Part shown: positions 35,000 through 48,692 of the stretch, piece after piece
Numbering within the stretch: the first letter of the stretch is position 1
Layout of the letters: each line of letters begins with the position of its first letter
Origin: Cryptolaemus montrouzieri
Lineage: Eukaryota; Arthropoda; Insecta; Coleoptera; Coccinellidae
DNA: 64,000 nt
Reading direction: 5' to 3'
Assembly (NCBI GenBank): GCA_013387265.2
Contig: JABFTP020000042.1
Span: 25,659,477 to 25,723,476, forward strand
Made by a program: the position numbers and the translations under genes
The notes under the pieces: model-generated
The model's database searches: none
The model's input: only the letters and a program-made list of their open reading frames with translations
Told to the model about the DNA's origin: nothing

Positions 35000-37300
35000 T
35001 ATGAGTTGTTCTCTAATTCTTTTCCCACTGCCTGATGCGCACACATACCAAGCAACTCTTTGAATACCATGGTTCTTCACAGTCATGATCTAATGTTTCA
35101 TCTTCTAAGTCACACTATCGATTCTTGTAAAATCTTTGCATTTCTACTCAGTGATCCGAAAAGAGCCTCATTCCTAATCATTTTCATGTGGTCTGCCATT
35201 GATAACCATGCTTGAAGTAAATATCTTATCAACCATTAAGCTATCCCATGCTTTAACTTCCCCAGAAAATGTCGCAAGTTGTTCCAATATTACCACTGTC
35301 GTCTTGAGACAAATATCGATGACTATGCTCAGAAGATATCCGTTTTAATTGCAATGCTTTCAAAGCAGCTTGCTTGACATCGGGTATAAAAATAGCCTGA
35401 CTATGGTATTCTGCATAAAGTTTCTCTGAGCGCACTGAAGAATGGCACCTAGTCCATATGATATTGTCCTCGTAGATCTATGCCTATACATCTTCCAGAA
35501 TTAACCTGCCAATCTCGGCATTTGTACCTTGCGCGGGAAATATCAGATAATGTTATCAATTACGTAACAGAAATCTCTCATCTACATAAATAAGTAATAT
35601 AAGTTCACTCAGCATATTTGAAGGCTTGCATAACCTGTCTTCTCTGGCCTACTCTTGTTCTACATCAGTATGTTCTTGCAAATCAGCTGATTTGTATCAT
35701 CTCCCAAACTGAATATCGTGGTTTGTATGATATGTACCGAAGTACTGAACAAGTCTATCAAGCTTTAACTTGAATAATTAATATTGGACTCCAAGAATGG
35801 ATTCATTCATACAACGTTCTCAATAGCTATTCATCATATGAATGTATTAGGTCTTCTTTGATTTTCATTGAGACCATGGAACAGAAGATAAAGAACTGTC
35901 AGTTGAAGCATTCCCATTTTCAATTCGTTCTAACCCCTTAAGCTGAAGTCCAAATATTGACTAATTCAATTTCCTTTTGGACCCAGCTTCACATAGTTCT
36001 GCAGGTTTCTCCAATTGCAGAAGGGCTGTGTTCATTGCATTTTGACATGGATACTTTTGCCCCTTCTTCTCGGTTTGATCATGTTCATCTTTCCTTCTTC
36101 TTGAAGCCCTTTTGACTAATTGTTCTTGATTGTTGGCTAGTTGTGTTCAGTTTTTCAGTCTTGCAGAAACTCAGATAAAGAATTTCCTCGATCAAGCGGA
36201 CACTGGTCGTTTCAGTACCTTGTGTGTCCAGTCTGTCCGCCTTTCTTGACAGCCACGACATTGTATCTTAATATACAGATGTTTATTGCGCTAGTATTCG
36301 AGTAGTAGACCAACTACCATCCCAATACACTTTTTGTCAATGAAACAATTAGTTCACATAGCCTCCTCTTTGATTGGGGATCTTCTCAGAAACTTGTCCC
36401 GGTGCTCATCTGCCTGACAGCTACCTCATATCTGCTCCCTCATTCTCTTCGACACCTGGGCCTGTCTCAAAAATAGTGCTACTAAGTTTGTTGTGTTGGG
36501 CTGTCATAGTGGGCAAATATAAATATAAGCATTTCTGTAGTTCATGTTGAAGTTTTCTTCTGTGTGCATTGCGTTGACATAGTCTATCATTATGTTTATG
36601 CTGGGGTCATGAAAGCCGGTTTCGAAGCTGGGGCCTTGTGCGTCGAGCTAGGAAAATGATATATATGGAATTTCATTGGGCAGAATAACGACCTCAAAAC
36701 GTTCGCCAAATTAATGAGTGGTTCTTCCTCGATCTTCTCTCAGGAGAAGATCAGGTCGGAGCTCTCTTATTATAATTATCCGTAATTCAGATTCCTGTTC
36801 TTCGCACAGCCTTAATGTGTCTTGTCTTCCACCACTGTTTGTGAGGCCCAACAGACACTCCATGGAGGTCGTGGTTGTCGCTCTTAGGATCTTCTTTATT
36901 TGATTGAATTCGGTGTCCTGGACTAGTGAATAGCCACATATGTCAGAAGCGGTCTAATCGCTGTCGTATATGACCAATATATAACGTTTCGCTTTCAGTA
37001 CCTGTCTTTTTTTCACTGGGTGCAAGTCGTTCTCTGATGATTTATTAATACATTAATTGCAATCTACTAAGATTGCAATTTCTTCAAAGTATTTCTGCTA
37101 TACCTTGTTCTGACTGAATAGTTAAGTTAACTATATTGACAGTAAACTGGCGAGAATGCAAGATAGTAAGAGTTGTGAACCAATCCATTTCATTATGGAC
37201 ACATATTTGATGAGTTCAGAATTCTAGAATTGGAAACATCTGTACATGTCCACTATGAATCTTAAGGAAGATTCTTTTAAATTTCTGTCAATATGTCAGT
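35000..37300 (-). other. Unassigned patch with decayed - strand coding texture
   Basis: This stretch is less AT-rich than its surround. Conceptual - strand readings give long peptide-like runs separated by stops: SMECLLGLTNSGGRQDTLRL near 36850, GERFEVVILPNEIPYIS near 36680 and LDAQGPSFETGFHDPS near 36620. Near 36235 a zinc-knuckle-like run (C-x2-C, then GQTGHTRY and QCPL) appears only if one frame change is allowed. I do not recognise the family. It could be an old retroelement gag-pol or a decayed host-gene copy. The + strand ORF at 36718-36903 is a shadow of this. Confidence 0.35.
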
Positions 37301-38451
<1,151 letters not shown>

Positions 38452-38739
38452 AAAAACACAAGTGTGAGTTCAGAAAATGTAAACGGGGAACCATACTATC
38501 TTGTATGAATCAATAAACGAGTGAAACAACCTGAGGAAAAACTCGCTATTGCACTAGCAATAGCTTGTCTGTTTATGTTGTGTTAGTGTCGTGTGTACAT
38601 AAAGAGTACCAAAGATTTTTCTGCTTAGCAGCTTCAATTCTCATCTTGCACTCCATGATTTCCAGATGAAGACAAGGGTGAAAGGAAGGGGTTTGGGACA
38701 GGAATCTGTAACAATGAAAAGAGAAACCAGCGGAAAAAT

Positions 38740-38965
38740 ATTTCAACAATCATACCTAACTCTCAAATGTCTAAGTCTAAGAAAAGATTTTACATAGCCA
38801 GCAAGGCCATAAAAAGGACTAAGGAGATAATCAAAAAGTACATAACCTGCGATATTTCCTCTTTCCCGGAGATGTTCTTCCGTCGCATTTTGAGTCTCCT
38901 GAAACATCTTTTCCTTGTTCTTACTTGCCAATTTTGAAGTATAATCGCAAAATCCCTTCAATATT
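38740..38965. repeat. Dispersed repeat family, fragment 1
   Basis: Shares TAAGGAGATAATCA and then CATAACCTG with the region 62577-62605. The similarity decays into the flanking sequence. A 72-codon - strand ORF (38743-38961: LASKNKEKMFQETQNATEEH, GYVLFDYLLSPFYG) overlaps it. I know no matching family. The ORF may be part of the repeat rather than a host gene. Confidence 0.45.
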
Positions 38966-41900
38966 CAAACTCAACAAAACAATTCCCTCTCTGTTTGACC
39001 GAGAGAGCCCCGATGGCCAGGTTCGGTCTTCTAAGTGATGCCGATTATGATCTATAGATGTTTAAGAATCATTATGAACCCAATAATTTGGGTTGACATC
39101 TCCCATATATTATTTCTTCGTGGATCTTGTTTAATTTAAAGGAAAAATTTGCGAAAAAATTCAGACAATCGTTTCAGAAATATGACAATTATTTTAATAA
39201 TAAATAAAAACAAAAAAATGTTTACTTTATACGTCTTAAATTTGTGATCAGTAACGTAGACGAATATGTGTTTTAGGGTTCTCTTTGAAAATGAAATTGA
39301 ATCAATTGAACACTAACCTATTTAAAACGATAATAATTTGATGTGAATATCTAGATAGTTACGTTTACTTAAAATAATTATTTCATGCCTATTCAGCTTT
39401 CGCCCAATTCTATACGTTAAAATATATAATAATTGAATAATATTTATGATTTTTCAGATATCACAATAATCTCAGTAAATTATGGAAACGAACGTTTATT
39501 TTATATTATAGTAGGCTAACCATTCGGGGCCTTCCTTCAGAAGATTTTAGAGGTTTCACTGTAAATCCATTTTGGGTTTTCTTTTTCTTGAGAAACTTGT
39601 ATAAAAACACATTTTAACATTTTCATCAATTGCAGGTGAATGGCCTTGATGTCTCAAAGCCCCGTATATATTCAATATATACGTTTTTCACTTTGGGAAA
39701 GTGGCATATTTTTAGCACGTTTAACGTTTTAAGGGTAAAATTGGAAAACTTTTCCATTATGTATAAAGTGAACAAGACACTTTCACTAACTACTAACTGA
39801 TGCATACAAATGATAAAACTGCTCCAAGAGCTCTTCTCAATATAAATCTATGTAAAAGCTACCTTTCTTGGGGTTAAATTCGGAGAATATACTTAATAAT
39901 ACACTTTAACCCTCATTCGAGTGAATATTTGTCCCAACATACTTGGCGGTGGTACCTATGTACCACTGAGTAATCCAATCTGTTTTGTTCATTGTGAATT
40001 ATTCATGATAAGAATTATTCATTACATTTACATCTATAATGATCTCATATACAGGTTGTTTAAGATAGAAACGGTTTCCATATCAGCTAATGGGTATTCA
40101 ACTTAGTGCTCATGAGTTTTAGAGAAAAACAGAGATGAATCCCATCTGAATTGCCAATTTCATACCCAGATACCCCAGATTATAATGCGTAAGAAGAAAA
40201 TAATTAATTGGACGCCTATAACCATCCTGCAACCGAAAGATTCATTACTCTACTGCTTCACGGAATCGACCAGAATCATTGGTTCTCACCAAAAAAAGTA
40301 TTTGAAATTGGCGCAGTGTATTTCATTGGAGGAAATGAAAGTTGAATAAAATTATTCCTAAATTATTAGTTGAAAAACTAGCAACCATCCTAAATTATAA
40401 TTTCAAGAAACGAATTAAATGATGCATGCAACAATCGTTATTATTCAATTCATCAGCTAATTCAAAAATTATATAATAGTTCATTTAAATTTACGTTGCT
40501 CCTTGTGCATCTATTCTGGTAAAATGTCAACCGGTAATATTTGTATATCTCATTATTCGCTATTCTGATCTCGCCAGCCCTTCGGTAAAAAGTGGCATTA
40601 TAAAATTGAAGCCCTATAACACTTTCGTGTCACAAACGAATAGAAACTTCGGAATCGATGTTCACTTTTGAACATCTAGCTTTTCAAAAACTTTCAAACT
40701 AATCAATTTGCTGTAACGTACTGTCCCTTTTCATGCGATCTTTTTGCTCGCAAGAACAAATTTGGTCGTAAATTTTAACGTTTGCTCTACGCTTCCTACC
40801 CCTCCTTTATGCTTACGAAATATATTTCACTTTCAAAGAAAGACAGTCGGCAAGGAGGTGAATAAGGTTGGCCTTGTTTGAGAACACTTTGTCCGGATTT
40901 AAAGTAACCATATAAGAGTATGGTCCGGGATTGCTCACTAATTGATTCCTTTTCTGATCAGTGTTTTTGATAGTTGATGCATTGGACTTGTTATTTGTGT
41001 TCCAAGACATGCTATATTCAACACTCTTTCATTGTGAACGATTTTGAAAAGATTAATCTTACCTCAAAATTATTTGGCTGGTACCCGTATATGGATTTTG
41101 CGTGGAGTGCTTATGGTAGTTACCCATTCAGAACTTCTTCGAGACGTCAAATCGTGTTCTACCGACTTAAAATGGTATCATCAACCGTATTTGAAGATTG
41201 GATGGAGTGCAGGAAATGTCGAAAGTCCATCTTATCACCAATACCTGCTAGATGATAAGTTGAACAGATCTCGATAATTTCGAGAAATTAGGTTGAACGA
41301 AATGAAAAACCCGATTATGGTAGCACAATTCTCGTCATGTCAGTCGTCGTTGCTGTGAAAATTGTCAGAAAAAAGTAAATGTGTACCGATTCCGGTTTTT
41401 ACGGAAGATCTTTCAAAACTCTATTATTATTGCGAGAAACTAGGTTCAGAACAAGATTTATACAATTTCAGCTACAAAAAATAACAAAGTTTACTACAGT
41501 GAAAAAAGTTTACGATAATTGGCTGAAATTGATTGATTCATAGCACTCTTTTCGAGACTGATTAACGCTTTGTTTTTAACGAGCTCTCAGTTTGCATGCG
41601 GATTTCTTGGAAAGGAACGAAGTGTCGAGATGAGTGTTAGACATTCCAAAGGATGGCAGCTTTCCCAAAGATTTGTCTTACGAGTCCTCGACTAGATTCT
41701 CTACACCGGAGATTCTTTGCTACCCAAATTATTCGGGTAAAAAGTGATTTAATTGATGGGATGTCTTTTTTCTCCATTACACTTTGCGAAATCGATATCA
41801 TCGGAAGAGGAGACCACCCATTTTTCACAAAAAATGTTCTCTATTCTCGATCTCAACTGTGAAAGTCGAATTCGAATTTCCTCCACCCGATTTATCAACT

Positions 41901-44900
41901 CGGGAAGAGCCTTTTCTTAGCTTTTTATTATTATATCAGAACTGCGCTGACAGAGCATTGAAACACAAAAATTGAGTAAAATAGTCACCTGGAAATTAGT
42001 TCACAAATTTATTATCAACAAGAAATAAATAAATTCACCATCGACGTCATCCGAAAGCAAACCATGTTTAATCTACGTTATGTATATTGTTACCACTCGA
42101 TACCGTTTAGTGTCACTAACATGGCTATGCTTTGAATATACTTTTCCATAGTTCTACATATAGATTAGGGTGAGTATCTCTTTGAAAATACCTTCGGAAC
42201 TACACAATTTTCAAACTATTGCTTCACATTTAATTACATTTCCACTCCTTCCTTCATTTGGAAAGTATTTGATATCACTCGGTATGTAAAATAAATTTTT
42301 GGTTTTTGGTAAATGACTGAAGAAGAAAAAGATCCATTTTTAACATCTGTGGCTGCTGTCGCTTTTATACTTAGCAGGTCTAGCTAAGAACGAAGTGGGG
42401 TTATGTTAACTGCAATTCAAAAAGTAAGGTTATGTAGACATTTTTATTCGACTATGCCAGTATGCCCACTACAATTTCGTTCTTATACTTAGTTTGCGTA
42501 AAGCAATATGCAGCAAGAACCTCATAATTGTTATATCTGAGTTTTCCTATCTGAAGATCTTTTTGCGTGCATTTAAGTACCTTCCTAGTAAACGGTAGTA
42601 TTTGAATTGAAACCGAAGTAAGGCAACTGCTTCCGAAAATCATCGATGATTTATAAGCTCAGAAGAAACTTAACTCTTGTATTTGGTAAAAACTATGCTA
42701 AAGCCTGTTTTCTTGAGAATCTAATCGACTTCCGGCTCTTAAAAGGAACAATTTTTCTGAGAATGTTCGTAAACAAACTCGAAGCATGTCAAAGAGATAC
42801 TTTATGTCTGTATTCTAAATGAATTATCCGAAAGAAAACTAGGTATATGCGAATTGTCTCTTATATATTCCAAGAAAAGCACACAATTCATGTCGTCGTA
42901 TATGCAACTCGGGCCGATTTTTCAAAGGGGATACGTTTGAAAAGGGGTAGAGTGGGCGGGGGGGTAAGATCTACCCCACAATCCACAAAGAAGTAGGGAA
43001 TGCTTCGCGAACATGCAACGATTTTTAATGTATTTTATACACGCATATTCCTTTTTCCTTAATTGTATCCAGTAGTCGGGTTCTCTTCGTTTTCTGTTCC
43101 TATTTATATTACTCTCGCGAAATTGAATATTTTTCGACAGGATGGACTTACCGGAGATTTCGTTGATTCGTAAATTATTCCTTTTAGATTGTTAAAATAT
43201 GAAATTCAACAGAACTTTAATGTGGAAAATGTCTTCAAGTTCCACTTGTGGTCTAGCTTTTCTCTTTAGGCCTTAATATCCATCAGTCAGACTAATCCTC
43301 CGATGGTGCTCATGTAATGTACTATGAAGTTTTAATTGTCTTGAGTATAATCTGCATTCATTGATTATCAGTGCTAGAAGGGGGGGTCCCAAACTGAGTA
43401 TATTAGTCAGCAAGATCTTCAGACTTCAGTAAAGCGGGTTATTTTTGGTAGATCTTAAAGATGAAAGATTCGAACCAGAAAACACCTCCTTGAATTTAGT
43501 GAGCTGACGGTCGACTAATGGATGTTAGAACTGCTGCAACTACAGGTATATATGCGACGATTGCGTCTTGTTCGAAACCTTAAGCTTCCGTTCTCTTTTT
43601 CCCATTTGGTTCACATACACCCCATTTGTTTTGATGAAGATGATTCTCTAAATTTGATTGAATCAATGGTTATATATTTATATATTTCTATAGAAGAAAA
43701 ATATAATGCCCAAATCAAAATTTCTTATTGAGGTCTAAAATTATTCCATTTTAAGTCATCATTTGATTTGATATAAGAACAAACGCTATTTATCTTACTC
43801 TAAGATGTTGCTTCAATGTGATAATACATTGCTTCAAGTATGTATCTTGCCTATTATATTTCTCAGTAAACTTCATAATTTTAAGCTTTATTTTTCAACG
43901 TTAGTTGAGAAAATCTGATGGCGCCATATGTGTCACACACAGAGGCTGAAGACCCTTCGGGTAATAGTTCTCCAAATATTTACGTAATGAGGAAGTCGTT
44001 TTTTTGTGTGGCAACCTCTCTGTTAGTTTTTCTTGAGCAACCTATTAGTGTATACGTAATATACGACTTCCAACAATGAAACCATGCACCAGATCAATTT
44101 GTAACATTTTGTCCAACCAAGAAAATTCATTTAAAGATTGAATTCCAGATCTGGGTGATACCGTTCAACCCACTTGGTAAAAAAAATATCAATTTTATTC
44201 GACTTGCTGGAACTCCAAAAATTCATAAAATTAAAAGGAAAAGGTGGCCTCGGCTCTTACGGTATCAGGTGCGTCAGTAATCTAAAAATCTGCGTGGGTA
44301 ATCCGCAATTATTTCTTAAATATTCAAAGGAGAAGGGTTTAACCCTTCCTCACTTATAGAAGGGATTAGAGGGCTCTGGTCCTGATCCTATATTTATTAA
44401 AGAATTCGACGATGAGATGCCTGGATTAGATTTGCAGATTTTGCGGACGTTTTTATGACCTACTAAACCGATTAAGATGATAGATATTAAAGTTCGGCAC
44501 TGGCGGCATGGATCGTTTGCATGATGTTAAGAATTCGCTGAAAAACAGGTGTTAGCTATGAAAATGTTGAATGATGAATAGATATAAAAAAATCGTGTTA
44601 ATGTTTTATTCGTGATGAAAATATTCAGTGTTTAATAGCCAGAAATTGTAAAAAGTTGTTAGTATTCTACTTCACAATTAATCTATATGTCTCTATGCAG
44701 CTAATTAAGTTTTGATACTTATTACAATTTTATTTCAAATTATAATTATAAGAATACTGTTGAAGTTAACACATAGATTTTCAAGTAAACTCTTGACAAA
44801 GTGTCCCCATTTTATCGCTCCATATATTTTGTTGCCTGTTTCCCAATATTTTCTACACTTCTTCGTGTGCCTACCTACTTCTGTATATTCCAGGTCTTTC

Positions 44901-45600
44901 TGGAAAGTACCTTCTTCTCCATGCAGGGCTCTTCGAGTTCTACAAAAAGTGTGTAAGCTTCTTGGCGTGTTCGAAAAAGTACACTGTTATCTATGTCCGC
45001 GTAAATATGCAATCTTGACTATATCACTACTGAGTACAATCTTCAATTTGATTCATTTCATCCTTTTGTCAAGAAGACATTTCTGTACTGATTTCATCGT
45101 AGTCAGTCTTCATTTTGTTGATATCTTGTTCGACTTCCTCTATTCTATATATAGTCTATATGTACCTTCATCAAAAGTAACAAGCATTGAAAATTACTAA
45201 ATTTTTCTGAAATATGCTCGTTATTTTGCTGATGGATGATTTTACACATAATAAGATGCCGTGAATCAAGTAATTGAATTCTCCTTTGATTTTACGAAAA
45301 TAATTCATTTTGTCTATAAGAATCAATATCACCTAACAATCTGTACGTTTGTGACAGTATATGAGGTTTAGTTTTTTCATGAAAACATCGTGACAAATGA
45401 AGCATGAATCGTGTCATGCTTCATTTTTGCCCTCTCAATGTTTTTCGTAACGTCACTGACAAATTCTGTTTATTTAATCTAATTACTCGTTCAATTCGGA
45501 AACTTCAATGTATCATGCGTTTTTTTATGATCATGAGAAGATAATAAGAGATAAAAAGTGCAGTAAAAATCAATTAAAATCCTGAAAATGACCTCAACCT
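38966..45600. other. Long intronic stretch without recognisable genes
   Basis: About 6.6 kb, mostly AT-rich. The longest ORF, 44712-45200 (+ strand, 162 codons), is rich in Ile/Leu/Phe and has no family signature. On the opposite strand the same bases read as broken Lys/Glu-rich, coiled-coil-like peptide, so the + strand hydrophobic ORF is probably a shadow. Around 42948-42980 GGGGTAGA pairs with TCTACCCC across a G-rich loop. Around 43991 and 44064, GGAAGTCGT and ACGACTTCC form a short inverted repeat. Confidence 0.45.
45395..45426. other. Perfect 13-bp hairpin
   Basis: AAATGAAGCATGA, a loop ATCGTG, then TCATGCTTCATTT. Pairing weakens outside (ACA against TGCC). It is short for a miRNA precursor and could be a small foldback remnant. 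Confidence 0.7.
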
Positions 45601-45619
45601 AAACGAATACATGCTTCTC

Positions 45620-46211
45620 TTGTCCTCTTTGACATGAAGCTTGCATGATATTGGTAAATTATCACATGATAGCTGTAAAACAAATATCCAGATCCTTCCA
45701 TAGAAAGAATCTAAACTGTTCTAATCTGGAGACTAAGGAGGCTAAGGTATTACCATGATCTATCCATCAACTATTGAATGTAAGATTCAAATATCCTTTC
45801 GATTTCATACTAAAACGTCCTCCACTATGAATAAACCACACTCTGTTTCTTCTTGGAAGTAGCAATTTTTGGATCAATAGATACAGGTTTCTGTGAAAAA
45901 TGCTGTAGAGCCTGTCTGGCAGATGAAATGGTCCAATTAATTGATATCCAATAATTCCAAACCTGATATTGACTGAATATTATGGCGGCATTCGTCAATG
46001 ACAAGGAATTTTGATCTCAATGATGAATATTGTGAACATTTCTGATAGTGTTTCTTGAAAATGATGCCTCGTCTGTAACTATAATTTCATCATCAAATAG
46101 GGGTTTCGTACAATTTTGTGTTGAAACCTCCAGCAGAAAGTGATTAGCGAAGGAAAATTTCGGAAGAAGTAGTTCTTCAACGTTTTGGATATGTTTTGAG
46201 CACATCAACAA
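45620..46211 (-). pseudogene. IS630-like (DUF4817-type) transposase relic
   Basis: On the - strand: KFSFANHFLLEVSTQN, then DDEIIVTDEASFSRNTIRNV, HNIHH. This matches the first catalytic motif of these transposases (F-x-DEAxFxxxGxxNxHNxHxW), with VTDEASF carrying the catalytic Asp. After a stop it continues DQNSLSL and VWNYWISINWTISS. Much further 3' comes WIDHGNTLASLVSRLEQFRF, FLWKDLDI, a decayed version of WIGRGGPIxWPPRSPDLxPLDFFLWGxL. The protein is scattered over several frames and the catalytic SPDL Asp is changed. The DUF4817 N-terminal domain is not visible upstream. Confidence 0.68.
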
Positions 46212-47075
46212 GTCATGAAGAATTCTCCAGACAAACCTGTATACTGTTCGGCTCGATTTTGGTACATAACTCGTGTTGATTTATGGCTGAAAAATTCGAA
46301 AACTATAGTTGATAATGAGAAAAAAGTGACACATTTTTGGAACACCGTGTATCTTGAAAATGTAGAAATTGAACTCTTTTTCTTGAAATCGCTTCTTTGA
46401 TTCATAGCTTCTTATTATAAAGCTCTCGGCTTCTAATAATTAGAAAGATTATAATAGAAGTATTCTGTATCGACTTTTAGAATTATTTTTCTCTCTCATT
46501 ATCTCTGTAGACCTCAGAAAATCTACATTTATGAGACAAGTTTGTGAAAAATATAAATTCAACAAGGAATGCATTATAGTTATTCGAAATGAAATATACA
46601 ATTAAGGTTAGGATAATCCGTCAATTTCATATTCTGACAGTTGGTTATCATGAACTAATGAAACCAGTTGTCTGCGCTGAAAGTAATCAAAATGTCCTCT
46701 TGCTTTTTGTTGTCGTAACAGATTGAACTTCTAGGTAATATATTGTGTTCTTACTTCATGTAATATCAACTGTTATTCAATGATTGACCATCGGATTACT
46801 AAGAGAACAGTAATTTCAGCCTGCAATGAAAAAAAAAACAGTCATAATTCATGCATTTATCAAAACACAGACCACTCACTCATGTAAAAATTAAATGACA
46901 GCCTTCCTGCAATTACCAACAATAAAACCATTGTTAAACTTATTTAATTTGCGATCGTTTCGCACGGGCTACTTGATCCAGTAAAAAATTCGCTCACAGA
47001 ATATTTGAATAATCACTCTTATCCTCTGTGCTGATCAGAGAGAGCGGGTGCGTTCATTTGTTCATCATATTAAAG
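46212..47075. other. Intronic stretch without recognisable genes
   Basis: GAACACCGTGTATCTTG at about 46340 resembles a transposon-type terminus (complement CACGGTGTTC), possibly the 5' end of the neighbouring relic. Otherwise nothing recognised. Confidence 0.4.
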
Positions 47076-47335
47076 GCTCCACCCAGGCGTTTTCTTGACA
47101 AATGGTTTTAAATGAACGCGTGAATTTTTATTTGTGATTTTTTTACGCACGCGAGGTTTCTCCCGCCCACTTCCGCCGGAAAAAAATCGCTATAGGGGGA
47201 GAGACCAGCCAAGGGAAACTCCCTGGCGGGCGGAAGTTAGGGCTATTATCTCTATGGTCCTTTTCCTTTCGAAAGGTGCGATCTTTGCTGGGTCTTTCTT
47301 TCGCGCAGTGGCGTATGAAGAAGAAGCTTCGTGTA
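47076..47335. other. CpG-rich patch with GC-rich inverted repeat
   Basis: Unusually GC- and CpG-rich for this window (CACGCGAGGTTTCTCCCGCC, GGCGGGCGGAAGTTAGGG). ACTTCCGCC at 47170-47178 pairs with GGCGGAAGT at about 47229-47239, giving a stem with a loop of about 50 bases containing GGGAAACTCCC. Its composition suggests a promoter, an enhancer or a conserved element rather than transposon debris. The + strand ORF 47134-47358 has no recognisable domain. Confidence 0.4.
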
Positions 47336-47904
47336 TTTATTATTATTCTAATAACTGATTCAAATTATAATGAAAATCAATTAATTCTTTCAGTACGCGT
47401 AACAAAATTCGCCGTTCATATAATTATTATAAACTGTTGAATGAAGCTGAAATATTTAATTTTTCTGAATATTCCTCGCCTTCTCCGATTAGAAATCATT
47501 ATTTTATTCATTTTCGAATGACCGTTTCAATATCAGATGTCACTCGTACCTATTTATAAACCTATAAAAGAATTAATAATCGCAATGGCATGGTTTTGAG
47601 AATTCCACTTAGTGCATGAACTAACAGACTTTGAGATAGGTTATGAAGGTTACATAAAATGCCAAGTGAATGAACCATGGATAGCATTATTTCCATCTCT
47701 GTCTTTCATGATGTAGGCTTTCGATCTCCTGCAAAGGCGTGCAGTCAATTCACAGTGGACGAACTATATGAAGTCATAGAATTTCTTTTAATTTGTCGTA
47801 TTTCTATGTGAAGTATATATAATATTTTGAATCTTTAAAAAAATAATTAATTAATAGCACTAGAAAATCGAGGAGTCAGTCACTTAATGATGCTAGTACC
47901 AAAC

Positions 47905-48480
47905 ACCTTTCCTATATACAGGGTAGGGCAATCAAATCCATTTTCTTTTAGGTAACTTAATAAATAAACAAATTCAATGAAAAAATCACTTTATTGTTTG
48001 ATGTGTTAAGTGAATGGGGCAAATGCTTTTTTCGATTCAGGAAAATTTTAAAGGTATTATTCCCGGAGATTGACGACCGTTGTTTTCCTAACATTTTTCG
48101 ATTCTTCTACCCAAATTGTCAATATTTCGTGCCAATGAGTCGGCTTTGGTTATATGAATTTCTCTTTGTAACTGTTGCAAAGATGAGTTCATCTACATAA
48201 GCATATGGACCTACACGTTCGCTACAGGAGATTACACACCACACGGTCACTTTTCTGGTTTTCTGTTGATAGGAGATTATTTCCTTGCTCATCCAAACCT
48301 TAAAAATGAGTTATGGATCCTCTCTAAATAACTGTTGAATTTCCTTGAAACTGTAGACTTAATGGTGATTTTGTAGATGTAGGTATTATACAAAATTCGT
48401 CCTACTAATCTACACGACAATCTGTGAGCAATACTATGGGTTCAAGCAGATAAACAAGAATTTTTCCCATTCGCACTGCT
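47905..48480 (-). pseudogene. Second type of IS630/mariner-like transposase relic
   Basis: Left terminus TATACAGGGTAGGGCAATCA at about 47917. On the - strand around 48330-48050 the readings include KVTVWCVISCSERVGPYAYV (family: KVTVWCAIxxxxVIGPYFFE), FATVTKRNSYNQSRLIGTK (TVTVNSERYxxML) and, upstream, SITH and DEQGNNLL-like decayed text. The motif following the first catalytic Asp in a widespread insect DDE group is recognisable. The remaining catalytic motifs are lost. Frames shift repeatedly. It is distinct from the SINVWAG-type relics at 18999 and 45620. Confidence 0.6.
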
Positions 48481-48519
48481 ATCATTTGCACTGAAATTCG
48501 AAGCGTCCTCACTTCTTCT

Positions 48520-48692
48520 TCTGGTAATTATTTGATATAGTGTCGATATTCAAAACTCACTGAAAAAGTGTTTACTAACCAAATCTGGGTCCCAGAATCC
48601 AAATAAGAAATTATTTTGCCCCGCTTGGCTATTGCTTACACTTTTTGAGTGAATTTTGACTATCGACACTATATCAAATGATTACCCTTCTT
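48520..48692. mobile_element. MITE-like inverted repeat, about 170 bp
   Basis: The left arm contains TTTGATATAGTGTCGATA, then TCAAAACTCACTGAAAAAGT. The right arm (48640-48690) is its complement, with TTTGACTATCGACACTATAT and then CAAATGATTACCC. The outermost CTTCTTCTGGTAAT pairs with ATTACCCTTCTTCT only partly. Arms of about 50 bp surround a 65-bp loop. No coding content, consistent with a small non-autonomous DNA transposon. Confidence 0.75.

Noticed and set aside
36718..36903. + strand 61-codon Ser/Arg-rich ORF
   Set aside because: Lies opposite the decayed - strand coding patch and shows no independent support.
44712..45200. 162-codon hydrophobic ORF as a membrane-protein gene
   Set aside because: No family signature, codon use follows the AT-rich background, and the opposite strand reads more like decayed coiled-coil protein.
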